Assembly: GCA_938017515.1 (NCBI GenBank)
Contig: CALIJJ010000007.1
Coordinates: 1 to 42,014 of the forward strand
Reading direction: 5' to 3'
From: an uncultured Pseudanabaenaceae cyanobacterium
GTDB taxonomy: Bacteria > Cyanobacteriota > Cyanobacteriia > PCC-9006 > JAAUQQ01
DNA length: 42,014 nt
Of the stretch, positions 9,793-17,004 are shown piece after piece (positions within the stretch are counted from its first letter, which is position 1; each line of letters opens with the position of its first letter). The translations under genes and the position numbers were made by a program. The notes below the pieces were generated by a model. That model was not told where the DNA came from. It ran no database searches and saw only the letters and a program-made list of their open reading frames with translations.

Positions 9793-9893
9793 AGTTCTAC
9801 GAATAGACTTCTTGTATGAACATGAACAGCGGATAGCGATTGAGAATGGCCGCTTAGAATTGATAATATCTTCTTCTGCTTCCCCTCTCTGCA

Positions 9894-10823
9894 ATGCCTC
9901 AGCCATACAGCGATTCTGTCAAACGACTTCTTCTTGATGAAGAGCCAAACTACCCGGAGTTAGCTAGTTTTGACTACGTTGGTCAGTACCAACTAACGTC
10001 AGCCGATGTATCCCAATTAGAACAGCTCGCGTTTGATGAAAAACCCATGCCAGAGGGGGAGACCTATGAAGACGATTACTATTTGCGAGCCTGTTGTGCG
10101 ATCGCGCAGCTAGCCCCCGAAATAGCACCTCGCATTGGCTTCACCCTGCTGGCCAAATATCCCGATGATGATGGTTTGCATGAAACGCTGCCACCGATGT
10201 TTGCCCGTATTGGTCCCAGTGCGTTTCCTCAGCTCCAGGAAACGATGGCTGATGTGAAGCTGAACACGTGGGTGAGAGATACGGCAGCGCGATCGGTTGA
10301 GGCGATCGCCAAGGCCCATCCGGATTCTAGAGATGCCTCTGTCCAACTTTTGATGGACCAATTAAAGAGGTCTATCGATGAGGCCGAAACGGAGGATGAT
10401 TCAGATGTGCTGGTTTCGTCACTGATTAACAGCCTGATGAATCTGGAGGCCACAGAGGCTGCGGGGCTGATGGCGGAGGCGTTTCGTCGGGAGTTTGTGG
10501 ATGAGTGGGTGACGGGGTCTTGGCCTTCGGTTCAGGTGGAGCTGGGGCTCAAGTCCAGGGATGATTTTTCGCCGGAAGAGTTGGAAGCAAAGGTCCCTGA
10601 GCATATTAAGGCGCTTCGCAAAAATCTGGATCAGCTTGCGAAAATCAGCGATGGCAAGGAGCGCAGTCTCAATGAGGTGGTTGCTCTTTTGGGCATGGGC
10701 AAATCTGAATCTTCGGCTCCGTTTAAGTCGACTAAATCTTCGGCACGAAAGACCCAGGGCTTTGGTGGAGGCAAGGCTGCTGCGAAGAAGAAATCGAAGA
10801 AGGGTAAGAAGAAAAAGAAGTGA
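9894..10823 (+). CDS. Hypothetical alpha-helical (HEAT-like) protein with poly-Lys tail
   Basis: The 309-residue soluble protein has no signal peptide or TM. Residues 30-230 look like paired amphipathic helices resembling HEAT/PBS-lyase-type repeats: YYLRACCAIAQLAPEIAPR, RDTAARSVEAIAKAHPDSR and SLINSLMNLEATEAAGLM. A coiled helical stretch around 225-260 is followed by a disordered tail (SSAPFKSTKSSARK) ending in a Lys block from about residue 290, which could bind nucleic acid or acidic surfaces. I do not recognise a named family. It begins about 100 bp after the kinase gene, on the same strand. Confidence 0.75.
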   Translation: MPQPYSDSVKRLLLDEEPNYPELASFDYVGQYQLTSADVSQLEQLAFDEKPMPEGETYEDDYYLRACCAIAQLAPEIAPRIGFTLLAKYPDDDGLHETLPPMFARIGPSAFPQLQETMADVKLNTWVRDTAARSVEAIAKAHPDSRDASVQLLMDQLKRSIDEAETEDDSDVLVSSLINSLMNLEATEAAGLMAEAFRREFVDEWVTGSWPSVQVELGLKSRDDFSPEELEAKVPEHIKALRKNLDQLAKISDGKERSLNEVVALLGMGKSESSAPFKSTKSSARKTQGFGGGKAAAKKKSKKGKKKKK

Positions 10824-11080
10824 ACAGAAGTGGTTGTTTGACGAGATGTTTTGTTGTCTAAGGTGAACATGCCATAACCTCGATTGAGGTAGTTCTGCTC
10901 TGTGACGCTCAACCATTCCTTACATTGGTTGTAGGTGATGGGTTTTCCATTATCGACCTATTTAGAGCCTCCTTCGTCAGAGTAAACAGTAAAATGGCGT
11001 CGATGTTGGTGGGTAGCCAGTGTCGGCAGATTAAGCATTCTGATTCGAATATTTGAATCATGCGTAACCAACTCCATGGC
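10824..11080. other. Spacer before the cassette cluster
   Basis: No gene is supported here. A near-palindrome (TGATTCGAATATTTGAATCA, two mismatches) sits at 11041-11060, and a short ACCTC/GAGGT inverted repeat near 10877. Minus-strand frames give short open pieces such as NGKPITYNQCKEWLSV, which could be a gene remnant, but I cannot assign one. Confidence 0.4.
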
Positions 11081-11170
11081 GTCTAACGACCAAAATAACC
11101 GGGCCGCGACGAGTGATTGTCCATTTGAAAATGCCCGGATTCGCGGCTCCGGTGCATTGCATTGTTATGT
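11081..11170 (-). other. attC: attC-like recombination site A (cassette of the SDR gene)
   Basis: Read on the minus strand the site begins ACATAAC (R'') just after the SDR stop and ends GTTAGAC (R', matching GTTRRRY), 90 bp in all. Between them, ACCGGAGCCGCGA pairs with TCGCGGCCCGGT over 12 bp with a single bulged A. This is the extrahelical-base stem that characterises integron attC sites. The loop is about 30 nt. This is the clearest of the three sites. Confidence 0.8.
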
Positions 11171-11175
11171 GCCGA

Positions 11176-12144
11176 TCACGGTTTCGTGTGGCCCTTGGCG
11201 AAGCTCCAACTAAATCCAGTTGCCTTTTCAGACACATCCCAAAGCTTGACCATGACATGCTTGTCAACAGCATAGGGTTCCAATGTCCCCTTGCCAACCG
11301 GACCGACCATTTCCATGCGACCAGTAGGCCCATAAAGGGCACGCTGTTCCAGCTTATCTTCGGTGGCGCACATCAGTTCTGGATAGGCACCTTTCTCGGC
11401 GGTTTGAACCATTGGCGACTTGGACATGAGCCACCACATCATTCGTGTTCTAATACCGCCACTGGTGCTGATTAACGAAGTCGCTGATGATCCGGGGTGA
11501 CAGACAAAGACTTTGACATTCTTGTTTGCTTCTTTGACCTTGTTTTGCAGCTCATAGGCAAACATCATCTGTGCCAGTTTGCTGTGACAGTAGGTGCGGT
11601 TCTGGTGATAATTCTTGTCCCAGTTCATATCGTCGAACTGGATCGTTTTGAGCCCCATCTTGTAACCAAGGCTTGCAACGACCACGATCCGGCCTTTGGA
11701 TTCTTCGATGCGATCAAAGAGCATCCCGCATAAGACGAAATGGCCATAGTGGTTTGTGCCAAGCTGGCTTTCGAATCCGTCACCAGTGAACTTCTGCGTG
11801 GGCACCTGCGCGATCGCGGCGTTACAGATGAGTGCATCCAGTCGGGGAACGGTCTGGAGCACCTCTTTTGCCGCTTCGCGCACGCTTGACAGATCGGCAA
11901 GGTCCATACGAACAAAGTTCACGTCGGCATCCGCGCCGAACTCTTGTTTCAACGTTTCAACGGCTGCTGTTGACTTTTCAGGGTTGCGGTTGAGCATCAC
12001 GACCTTAGCGTTTTTTGCTAAAAGGATGCGTGATGCTTCAAATCCTGCTCCTGCATTTCCACCAGTGATGCCAAAGGTCTTGCCCGCAAGCGTTTCGATG
12101 CGGTCTGGTGTCCAGCCTTTGGGTCCAAAAGTTGTATCTGTCAT
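11176..12144 (-). CDS. Short-chain dehydrogenase/reductase, cassette gene
   Basis: The 322-residue SDR resembles retinol-dehydrogenase or protochlorophyllide-reductase-like members. The nucleotide-binding motif is TGGNAGAGFE (about residues 27-36), with NRNPEK after beta2 suggesting NADP preference. The NNAG-equivalent is CNAAI, the catalytic Ser lies in VVVASLGYK, and the catalytic pair is YCHSK. I choose ATG 12144 (MTDTTFGPKGWTP); the frame extends 30 codons upstream into the preceding attC-like site, which argues against an earlier start. The stop lies 5 bp from attC site A. The substrate is unknown. Confidence 0.9.
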   Translation of the reverse strand: MTDTTFGPKGWTPDRIETLAGKTFGITGGNAGAGFEASRILLAKNAKVVMLNRNPEKSTAAVETLKQEFGADADVNFVRMDLADLSSVREAAKEVLQTVPRLDALICNAAIAQVPTQKFTGDGFESQLGTNHYGHFVLCGMLFDRIEESKGRIVVVASLGYKMGLKTIQFDDMNWDKNYHQNRTYCHSKLAQMMFAYELQNKVKEANKNVKVFVCHPGSSATSLISTSGGIRTRMMWWLMSKSPMVQTAEKGAYPELMCATEDKLEQRALYGPTGRMEMVGPVGKGTLEPYAVDKHVMVKLWDVSEKATGFSWSFAKGHTKP

Positions 12145-12221
12145 ATTAATTTGGCACAGATTGGCGTCAGCTTTGTCGAGATCGAGCCAATGAATGGCTT
12201 CCGAACCACTAACTTTGGAAC

Positions 12222-12315
12222 ATATAACGTTCAAGATAACCGGACCGGAGTTGACGTGAACGAGCGAAGCGAGCCAGCTCGGCTGTCCCAGCTCCGGTTC
12301 ATCCGTTTGTTATGT
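12222..12315 (-). other. attC: attC-like recombination site B (cassette of the GNAT gene)
   Basis: On the minus strand it runs from ACATAAC to GTTATAT (94 bp). Inner arms ACCGGAG and CTCCGGT pair over 7 bp and then continue imperfectly; a second small GAGC/GCTC stem lies inside. Its R'' shares ACATAAC with site A. The GNAT stop codon lies inside the site, as is common in compact cassettes. The R' core departs from GTTRRRY at one position. Confidence 0.6.
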
Positions 12316-12742
12316 TCGCATTATCGCGTAATCGTTTGAAGTACACCAGTTCCGGATCGCCTTCGTCAAGGTTTTCGATGAAGCCACTTCGATCAAATTC
12401 CAGCATTGCGAACAGTCGCTGCATCGGGAAATTGGATTGATTCGTCGATGTAAACAGTTTGGGTGTGCGGCATTCGTTGACCAAATGGTGAAGCAATGCG
12501 GAACCGATTCCTTGACGCCGGAATTCCGGATGGACATAGAGCATTTCGATCCAACCATTGTCGTAGAACTTATAGTTCAGGACGGCGTAGGCCACGACCT
12601 TGGCATCAATGACAGCAACGTAACACGCGGACAACTCGATTTGATGGTAAATGAATTGGATACGTGCTGGTTCGGACGCCGCGACGTGATCGAACGCGAT
12701 AATTGCCTCTGCATCCGTGATTGTGGCGATTCGCAATTCCAT
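12299..12742 (-). CDS. GNAT-family N-acetyltransferase, cassette gene
   Basis: The 147-residue protein is a single GNAT domain that would transfer acetyl from acetyl-CoA to an amine. Motif A, which binds CoA pyrophosphate, is clear: YVHPEFRRQGIGSALLHHLV (about residues 69-88). The preceding strand WIEML and the later segment MQRLFAMLEFDRSGFIENL also fit the fold. Acetyltransferases are common integron cargo. The stop overlaps attC site B, and attC site C lies 17 bp upstream of the start. The acceptor substrate cannot be told. Confidence 0.9.
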   Translation of the reverse strand: MELRIATITDAEAIIAFDHVAASEPARIQFIYHQIELSACYVAVIDAKVVAYAVLNYKFYDNGWIEMLYVHPEFRRQGIGSALLHHLVNECRTPKLFTSTNQSNFPMQRLFAMLEFDRSGFIENLDEGDPELVYFKRLRDNANITNG

Positions 12743-12758
12743 GGGAGTAACGCTTGCT

Positions 12759-12849
12759 GCATAACGGTGGCCGTCAGGAGCGCGAGCAAAAATTGAAAAA
12801 ACGCAACTGATCGCTTGAATCGAGCGTCCCTTGCACGGCGTTGTTAGGC
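12759..12849 (-). other. attC: attC-like recombination site C (cassette of the unknown gene)
   Basis: On the minus strand it begins GCCTAAC (RYYYAAC exactly) and ends GTTATGC, 91 bp. The left arm GCCGTGCAAGGGACGC and right arm GCGCTCCTGACGGC pair imperfectly, with GCCGT/ACGGC as the solid part and bulges after it. It sits between the 3' end of the unknown gene and the GNAT start. Confidence 0.55.
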
Positions 12850-12904
12850 TAGTACAGCTACTAGAATAGCATTGGCGAATTTAAATATGGTCATTGTGGA
12901 CTTT

Positions 12905-13411
12905 TTATATACTTCTGCAAGTACTCTGCGGCAAAATTTGCTCGAACATATTGACAGACTTATCAAACCATTGAGCCAAAGGCTTCCAATCATCTGTTGG
13001 TAAGTACCACCAACGCAAAGAACATGATAGCCAGTGATTTCCAGTTTTAATACCATGAATGGTTCCATCTAGCCCAATCAGTTCTGGTTGCTTAAGTGGA
13101 CAAAATTCGATTGAAGATAATGATGAAAAAATACTTTCTGCAAATTCTGATGAACAGGAAACTTCGCAGCCAAAAGTGAAAGGTTCAGCATCTTCAGAAG
13201 GAAACCACTTAGAACGATCCCACTCAATTCGTCTTATCCAAAATGTTTTATCAGTATTAAAAAGAGACCAAGATGTATTTATTTCAAACGAAGGATAGCG
13301 AAACAAAAGGAGTTTGCGATCAAATTCACGGCGTTCGAGAAGTCCAGGATATTCTTCAGGATATTCAAGCAACCGATATGCTTTCTCATCTTGTTTCGCA
13401 GTGGTGCTCAT
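12905..13411 (-). CDS. Hypothetical protein, cassette gene
   Basis: I do not recognise this 168-residue protein. It is soluble, with no signal peptide or TM, is rich in Trp and aromatic residues (INTSWSLFN, KTFWIRRIEWDRSKWFP, LRWWYLPTDDWKPLAQWF) and has several Cys. The composition suggests a compact alpha/beta fold, like many orphan cassette proteins. ATG 13411 is preferred over TTG 13432, which adds seven residues; neither has a good Shine-Dalgarno. The gene is visibly more AT-rich than the housekeeping genes around it. It lies between the hairpin array upstream and attC site C downstream. Confidence 0.7.
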   Translation of the reverse strand: MSTTAKQDEKAYRLLEYPEEYPGLLERREFDRKLLLFRYPSFEINTSWSLFNTDKTFWIRRIEWDRSKWFPSEDAEPFTFGCEVSCSSEFAESIFSSLSSIEFCPLKQPELIGLDGTIHGIKTGNHWLSCSLRWWYLPTDDWKPLAQWFDKSVNMFEQILPQSTCRSI

Positions 13412-13438
13412 ATTCACTACACGAGTTTTCAAGTAGGT

Positions 13439-13737
13439 GCCTAACTATTAATTAGGCTGAACCTCGTCAGCCTATCTCTCCCAGCGGGGGTGCTATACCG
13501 AATTGTGTTCTGCCTATCCACCCAAATCAGGGTGTTATGCCGATTCAGTTCCGCATAACACCCCGAATATAAGGTGTTATACCGAAATTCGTCAGCCTAA
13601 CTCCCCAAATCGATACGTTAGGCCGACTCAAGCCGTGCATAAGATCCCCAATTAGGATGTCATACCGAATCTTCACGTATTTCTCCTATGCGAGCTTTTC
13701 CAGAGTTCAGCCTAATTCCCCAAACCAGAGATTAGGC
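13439..13737. repeat. Array of about seven ~42-bp hairpin repeats
   Basis: Left arms GCCTAAC, GCCTATC, GCCTATC, GCATAAC, GCCTAAC, GCATAAG and GCCTAAT begin at 13439, 13470, 13512, 13553, 13595, 13637 and 13710, mostly 41-42 bp apart. Each is followed by a CCCCAAAT-like loop and a right arm such as GTTATAC or GTTAGGC; hairpins are joined by CCGAATTC-GTCA-like linkers. Alternative pairings exist across linkers, for example GGTGTTATGC (13531-13540) with GCATAACACC (13553-13562), a perfect 10-bp pair. Arms match RYYYAAC/GTTRRRY, the integron core consensus. From 13738 to 13922 I see nothing further. Confidence 0.85.
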
Positions 13738-13922
13738 AGAACGCTGCGCAGTGTCCGTGAATCACTCCTCAAAATCGGCCTCCACCCACCACCACTCTCA
13801 CAACAAAAATCAGCCCCCACCTAGAATTGTGGGAGCACTCGATTCCGGAAGACCCAGGTCTGAGACATGACAACCACGCTGGTGGTGGATATTTAGGAAG
13901 CATTAGTTGTACAAACATCAAG

Positions 13923-14912
13923 CTACGGCTTATGCGCAACAATCGTGCGATGGCGCGGATCGCTGGCAACCGTCACAACATTGTCAAACCCACCAGATTC
14001 CAAAGCCGCCTCCACATCAAACGTGTAATAGTCATCGCTCCAAGGCTCCGTACTCTTCATCAACGTAAACAGCGCAGGCGGCAACCCCTGAATCACAGGA
14101 GACTTAGGATTGTTGTCCACGATCGCCAAACACCCCCCAGACCGCAGCAACCGCTGAGTCTCCTGAAAAATCTCCGTTGTGATGTGGCGCGGCAACTCGT
14201 GGATGACAAATTGCAGGGTGATCAAATCAAACGAAGCATCGGGCAAACCGCTATCTTCCGCCTTGGCATGGAGCCATTCAGCGATCGCCCCCTCCTCATC
14301 TTCCATCTTCGCGATCGCCAACATATGGGGCGATAAATCCAGACCCACCGTACGAACCGCTGGATTTTTCTGGGCGTAGTAATCGTGCAGCGTGCGAGTT
14401 GAAATACCAACCGAGCAACCAATATCCAAAATATCGGTGACCGTTTGCGGACCATGCTCAGCCAACACCGCATGAAAAGTAGCACGCAGACGATCCTGGG
14501 CCGCTTGCCAGGTCATCTCCTCCTCGGGCCAAACCCGCAGGGGCATCGCGTAGGTCGCAGAGCCCGCCTCAAAGGCCGCAGGCCAGCAGAGATTGCCTTG
14601 GTCGTAGGCGTGGAACGGAACTTGGTAATAGCCAGGGTAGGTGAGGTCGGGGTTCGTGGCTTGGGCCAGGGTTTGCTCTAGGCCATTGGCAGTGACCGCC
14701 TTTTCCAACGCCTTGTAGTTTTCCCGCCAGGGAATGCCATTCTTCTCAGCGGTTTTAATAATGACCCGCCGCGCTTGGCCTTTCATGATGCTGTAGATCG
14801 GCTTCGTGTTGATCAGCAAGTTGACGAAGCGAGAGAGGAGATCGTCACCGGCCCAATCGGGTTTGATTTTGTCTTGTTCGCTCTGCGTTGTTTCGTCGAT
14901 CGCAACAGTCAT
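13923..14912 (-). CDS. Class I SAM-dependent methyltransferase
   Basis: The 329-residue protein has an N-terminal helical region (1-155) seen in cyanobacterial homologues and a Rossmann methyltransferase domain from about 160. Motif I is ILDIGCSVGIST, with motif II GLDLSPHMLAIA, then AEDSGLPDASFDLITLQFVIHEL and LLRSGGCLAIVDNN. The order matches UbiE/MenG-like methyltransferases, but the substrate (quinone, lipid or other) cannot be decided. ATG 14912 opens directly into MTVAIDETTQSEQDK. It is divergent from the glycosylase gene at 15019, with about 100 bp between them. Confidence 0.9.
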   Translation of the reverse strand: MTVAIDETTQSEQDKIKPDWAGDDLLSRFVNLLINTKPIYSIMKGQARRVIIKTAEKNGIPWRENYKALEKAVTANGLEQTLAQATNPDLTYPGYYQVPFHAYDQGNLCWPAAFEAGSATYAMPLRVWPEEEMTWQAAQDRLRATFHAVLAEHGPQTVTDILDIGCSVGISTRTLHDYYAQKNPAVRTVGLDLSPHMLAIAKMEDEEGAIAEWLHAKAEDSGLPDASFDLITLQFVIHELPRHITTEIFQETQRLLRSGGCLAIVDNNPKSPVIQGLPPALFTLMKSTEPWSDDYYTFDVEAALESGGFDNVVTVASDPRHRTIVAHKP

Positions 14913-15008
14913 GAGGTCGCCCAGCCAGCACTTGTAAACGTTTTTTGACTTTACGGGAGAGACGGGGGCGATCGCTGCGTTTTTTAACGATTATTGAAGG
15001 AGTGAATC

Positions 15009-15038
15009 AGGCGCAGAGATGACAGGCGCAGAGATGAC
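15009..15038. repeat. 15-bp direct duplication across the glycosylase start
   Basis: AGGCGCAGAGATGAC occurs twice in tandem (15009-15023 and 15024-15038). Each copy contains an in-frame ATG, so the gene has two candidate starts five codons apart (15019 and 15034). An AAGGAG sits at 14997-15002, far from either start. Confidence 0.85.
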
Positions 15039-15678
15039 GAAGACCCAGGGAACCATCATCAACGAAACAACCCTGCAAGCAGGCGTTGCTTGGTTGTGCG
15101 ATCGCGACCCTGGTCTCGCTGCGATTATGAATCGCCACGGACCGCTCACCCATCTTTGGCTGCGTCCCCCCGGTTTTCCCACGCTGGTTCACATTATTTT
15201 GGAGCAACAGGTTTCCATCGCCTCTGCCAAAGCCACGTTCGATCGCCTTAACGCTGACCTGGCCCAGCAGAACCGGGTGCTCACCTCCGAGAATTTACTG
15301 AGATACCACCCAGATCAACTCAAACGCCTTGGGTTCAGTCGTCAGAAAACCCGCTATATCCAAGGACTTGCCCTCGCCCTAGAGGAAGACATCCTTGACC
15401 TAGAGAGCCTTGCCCAGCATTCAGACGATACGGTTCGTACCGAACTCTGCCAGCTCAAAGGCATTGGCCCCTGGACCGCTGAAATTTATTTGATGATGGC
15501 CCTGGGGCGCTCGGATGCTTGGCCCGTGGGAGATTTGGCACTGCAAATTGCAGCCCAGCGGCTCAAGCAACTGGACCATCGTCCCAAGGGAGAAGAACTG
15601 GTGGCGATCGCCCAACCCTGGCGACCCTGGCGCAGCGTCGCTGCCCGCATCCTCTGGCATGATTACCTGAATCGCTAA
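15019..15678 (+). CDS. DNA-3-methyladenine glycosylase II-like (AlkA-type HhH-GPD) protein
   Basis: This 219-residue base-excision repair glycosylase removes alkylated bases from DNA. A helix-hairpin-helix is seen in LCQLKGIGPWTAEIYLMM, followed by the catalytic Asp in AWPVGDLALQ, as in AlkA. The upstream LVHIILEQQVSIASA helix is also characteristic. It lacks the extra N-terminal domain of E. coli AlkA, as many compact bacterial versions do, and has no FeS Cys cluster. The first ATG (15019) is used; the ATG at 15034 is equally possible. An in-frame TGA at 14995-14997 rules out longer starts. Confidence 0.92.
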   Translation: MTGAEMTKTQGTIINETTLQAGVAWLCDRDPGLAAIMNRHGPLTHLWLRPPGFPTLVHIILEQQVSIASAKATFDRLNADLAQQNRVLTSENLLRYHPDQLKRLGFSRQKTRYIQGLALALEEDILDLESLAQHSDDTVRTELCQLKGIGPWTAEIYLMMALGRSDAWPVGDLALQIAAQRLKQLDHRPKGEELVAIAQPWRPWRSVAARILWHDYLNR

Positions 15679-15693
15679 TCGCCTAGGACCCGA

Positions 15694-16485
15694 CTAGCGC
15701 CCTGTACTGGACCCGCGATAGATCCGATTCGACTGTTCCTGCGACAACCAAGGGGAATTGACACGAATCCTGTCATTGTCTGCTGGAGCAGACCCATGGA
15801 CCGTTGGCCCATCGGTACTGACATATTGCCCAGGGCGAATGGCGCTCAGCTCATCCTCTACCAACCGAGTGGAGGGTGCATCGAAGCAATGGGTTTCGGG
15901 GTTATAGGACAGAACATGGCCTGTCTCAAACTCATAGATCCAGCCATAGATTTGCATTTTGCCCTGGTGCAGTCTGGAGTGAATCACCGGGTAGGTCTTG
16001 AGATTGCGAATCTGGGTGAGGATATTTTCCGCTACGGCGGTTTCAATTAAATCTTCACCCTCCAGATGGGAGTAGCTGTCCTGCAAAACCCGCAACGTTC
16101 CAGCAGCATGCTCCAACCACTCACACACCAGGGGCATCGAGTCCTGAATTTTCTTGAGCTTTAACAGCCCTTTCATCGCTCCGCAGTGGGAATGGCCGCA
16201 AATGACGACCTGTTCAATGCCGAGGGCGTGGATGGCGTATTCGATGGTGGCACCTTCACCGCCATTGGCTGCACCGTAGGGAGGCACAATGTTGCCCGCA
16301 TTACGAATGACAAAAATCTCGCCCGGTTCGGTCTGGGTCAGGAGATTCGGGACAATGCGAGAGTCAGAGCAGGTAATGAAGAGAACCTTCGGCTTTTGGC
16401 CGTGGGCGAGCTGCTCGAAGAGACCACGATATTCGTCAAAGCGGCTTTCCTGGAACTGTTGCAATCCTCGAATCAGCTTCTTCAT
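15694..16485 (-). CDS. ccaA: Beta-carbonic anhydrase
   Basis: The 263-residue enzyme interconverts bicarbonate and CO2. Zinc ligands and partner residues are Cys39, Asp41 and Arg43 (ITCSDSR), His98 and Cys101 (VICGHSHCGAMKG). The core ends near residue 205; a tail of about 60 residues continues, similar in length to the carboxysomal CcaA/IcfA type, which binds CcmM. A carboxysomal location is likely but inferred. There is no signal peptide. It converges on the glycosylase gene with 15 bp between them. ATG 16485 gives the canonical MKKLIRGLQQFQ opening. Confidence 0.93.
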   Translation of the reverse strand: MKKLIRGLQQFQESRFDEYRGLFEQLAHGQKPKVLFITCSDSRIVPNLLTQTEPGEIFVIRNAGNIVPPYGAANGGEGATIEYAIHALGIEQVVICGHSHCGAMKGLLKLKKIQDSMPLVCEWLEHAAGTLRVLQDSYSHLEGEDLIETAVAENILTQIRNLKTYPVIHSRLHQGKMQIYGWIYEFETGHVLSYNPETHCFDAPSTRLVEDELSAIRPGQYVSTDGPTVHGSAPADNDRIRVNSPWLSQEQSNRIYRGSSTGR

Positions 16486-17004
16486 CGTTCGCTGGGCGCC
16501 CTTGGTGCTGTGTTTTCTTGCTGTATAAGCTTTGCTATTTTACGGCGAAACGTCTCTTCCTTTGATGCTCCTCTCTTGGGCTCCGCAGAAAACGCGTTCG
16601 AAAGCGCTGGAAAACCCGCCCATAGCAAAAGGCGACCGCCACTGTGGCCTAAACCACACTAGCGATCGCCCGTCACAGGGAATATCACAGCTAACCGATA
16701 TGACACTATTCTTACTTTTCCGATTGAAGTGCGCATCCGCCAAATCGCTCATTCTGATTTGCTTCAGAACCTGCCAATAGTCGTAGGCATATGAGCCACT
16801 AATGCGATACCACAATTTGAGAGTTCGTAAAAGGGGGTATTGAAGAACGCATGTCTATGATTTACCTGAGCAATTTGGCTTAGATGGAACCACCGCGAAG
16901 GCCTCCGCTGACATTGTCCCCTAGCCAAGGGAGTTCGGTGCCGCAAGGGGGGCGACCCCAAACTATACTGGTTGGTGCCGTTGAGAGAAAAATCGTTCAG
17001 TTGC
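16486..17004. other. Divergent spacer between carbonic anhydrase and gatA
   Basis: No gene is supported. A minus-strand open frame (16540-16815) gives about 90 residues without recognisable features. TATACT at 16964-16969 is a plausible -10 for gatA, about 35 bp upstream of its start. No good -35 is evident. Confidence 0.4.

Larger units (their letters stand above)
11081..13445 (-). mobile_element. Integron-like gene cassette cluster without integrase (CALIN-like)
   Basis: Three minus-strand genes (unknown protein, GNAT, SDR) are each followed by an attC-like site (C, B and A). Each cassette is one gene plus one site, all in the same orientation. The upstream edge is a GTTAGGC core at 13445-13439 (minus strand) that also belongs to the adjoining hairpin array; the downstream edge is GTTAGAC at 11087-11081. 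No integrase or attI is in the window. The genes lack recognisable promoters, as is usual for cassettes. Site A has textbook architecture, whereas B and C are imperfect. Confidence 0.72.

Noticed and set aside
12145..12234. Upstream extension of the SDR protein
   Set aside because: It would run through the end of attC site B, and SDR similarity begins only after Met at 12144.
13439..13737. Hairpin array as a CRISPR
   Set aside because: Repeats are degenerate, arms vary, and linkers of 12-13 nt are themselves similar; there are no unique ~30-40 nt spacers and no cas genes nearby.
16540..16815. 91-residue minus-strand frame upstream of carbonic anhydrase
   Set aside because: No ribosome binding site, domain or composition sign of coding.
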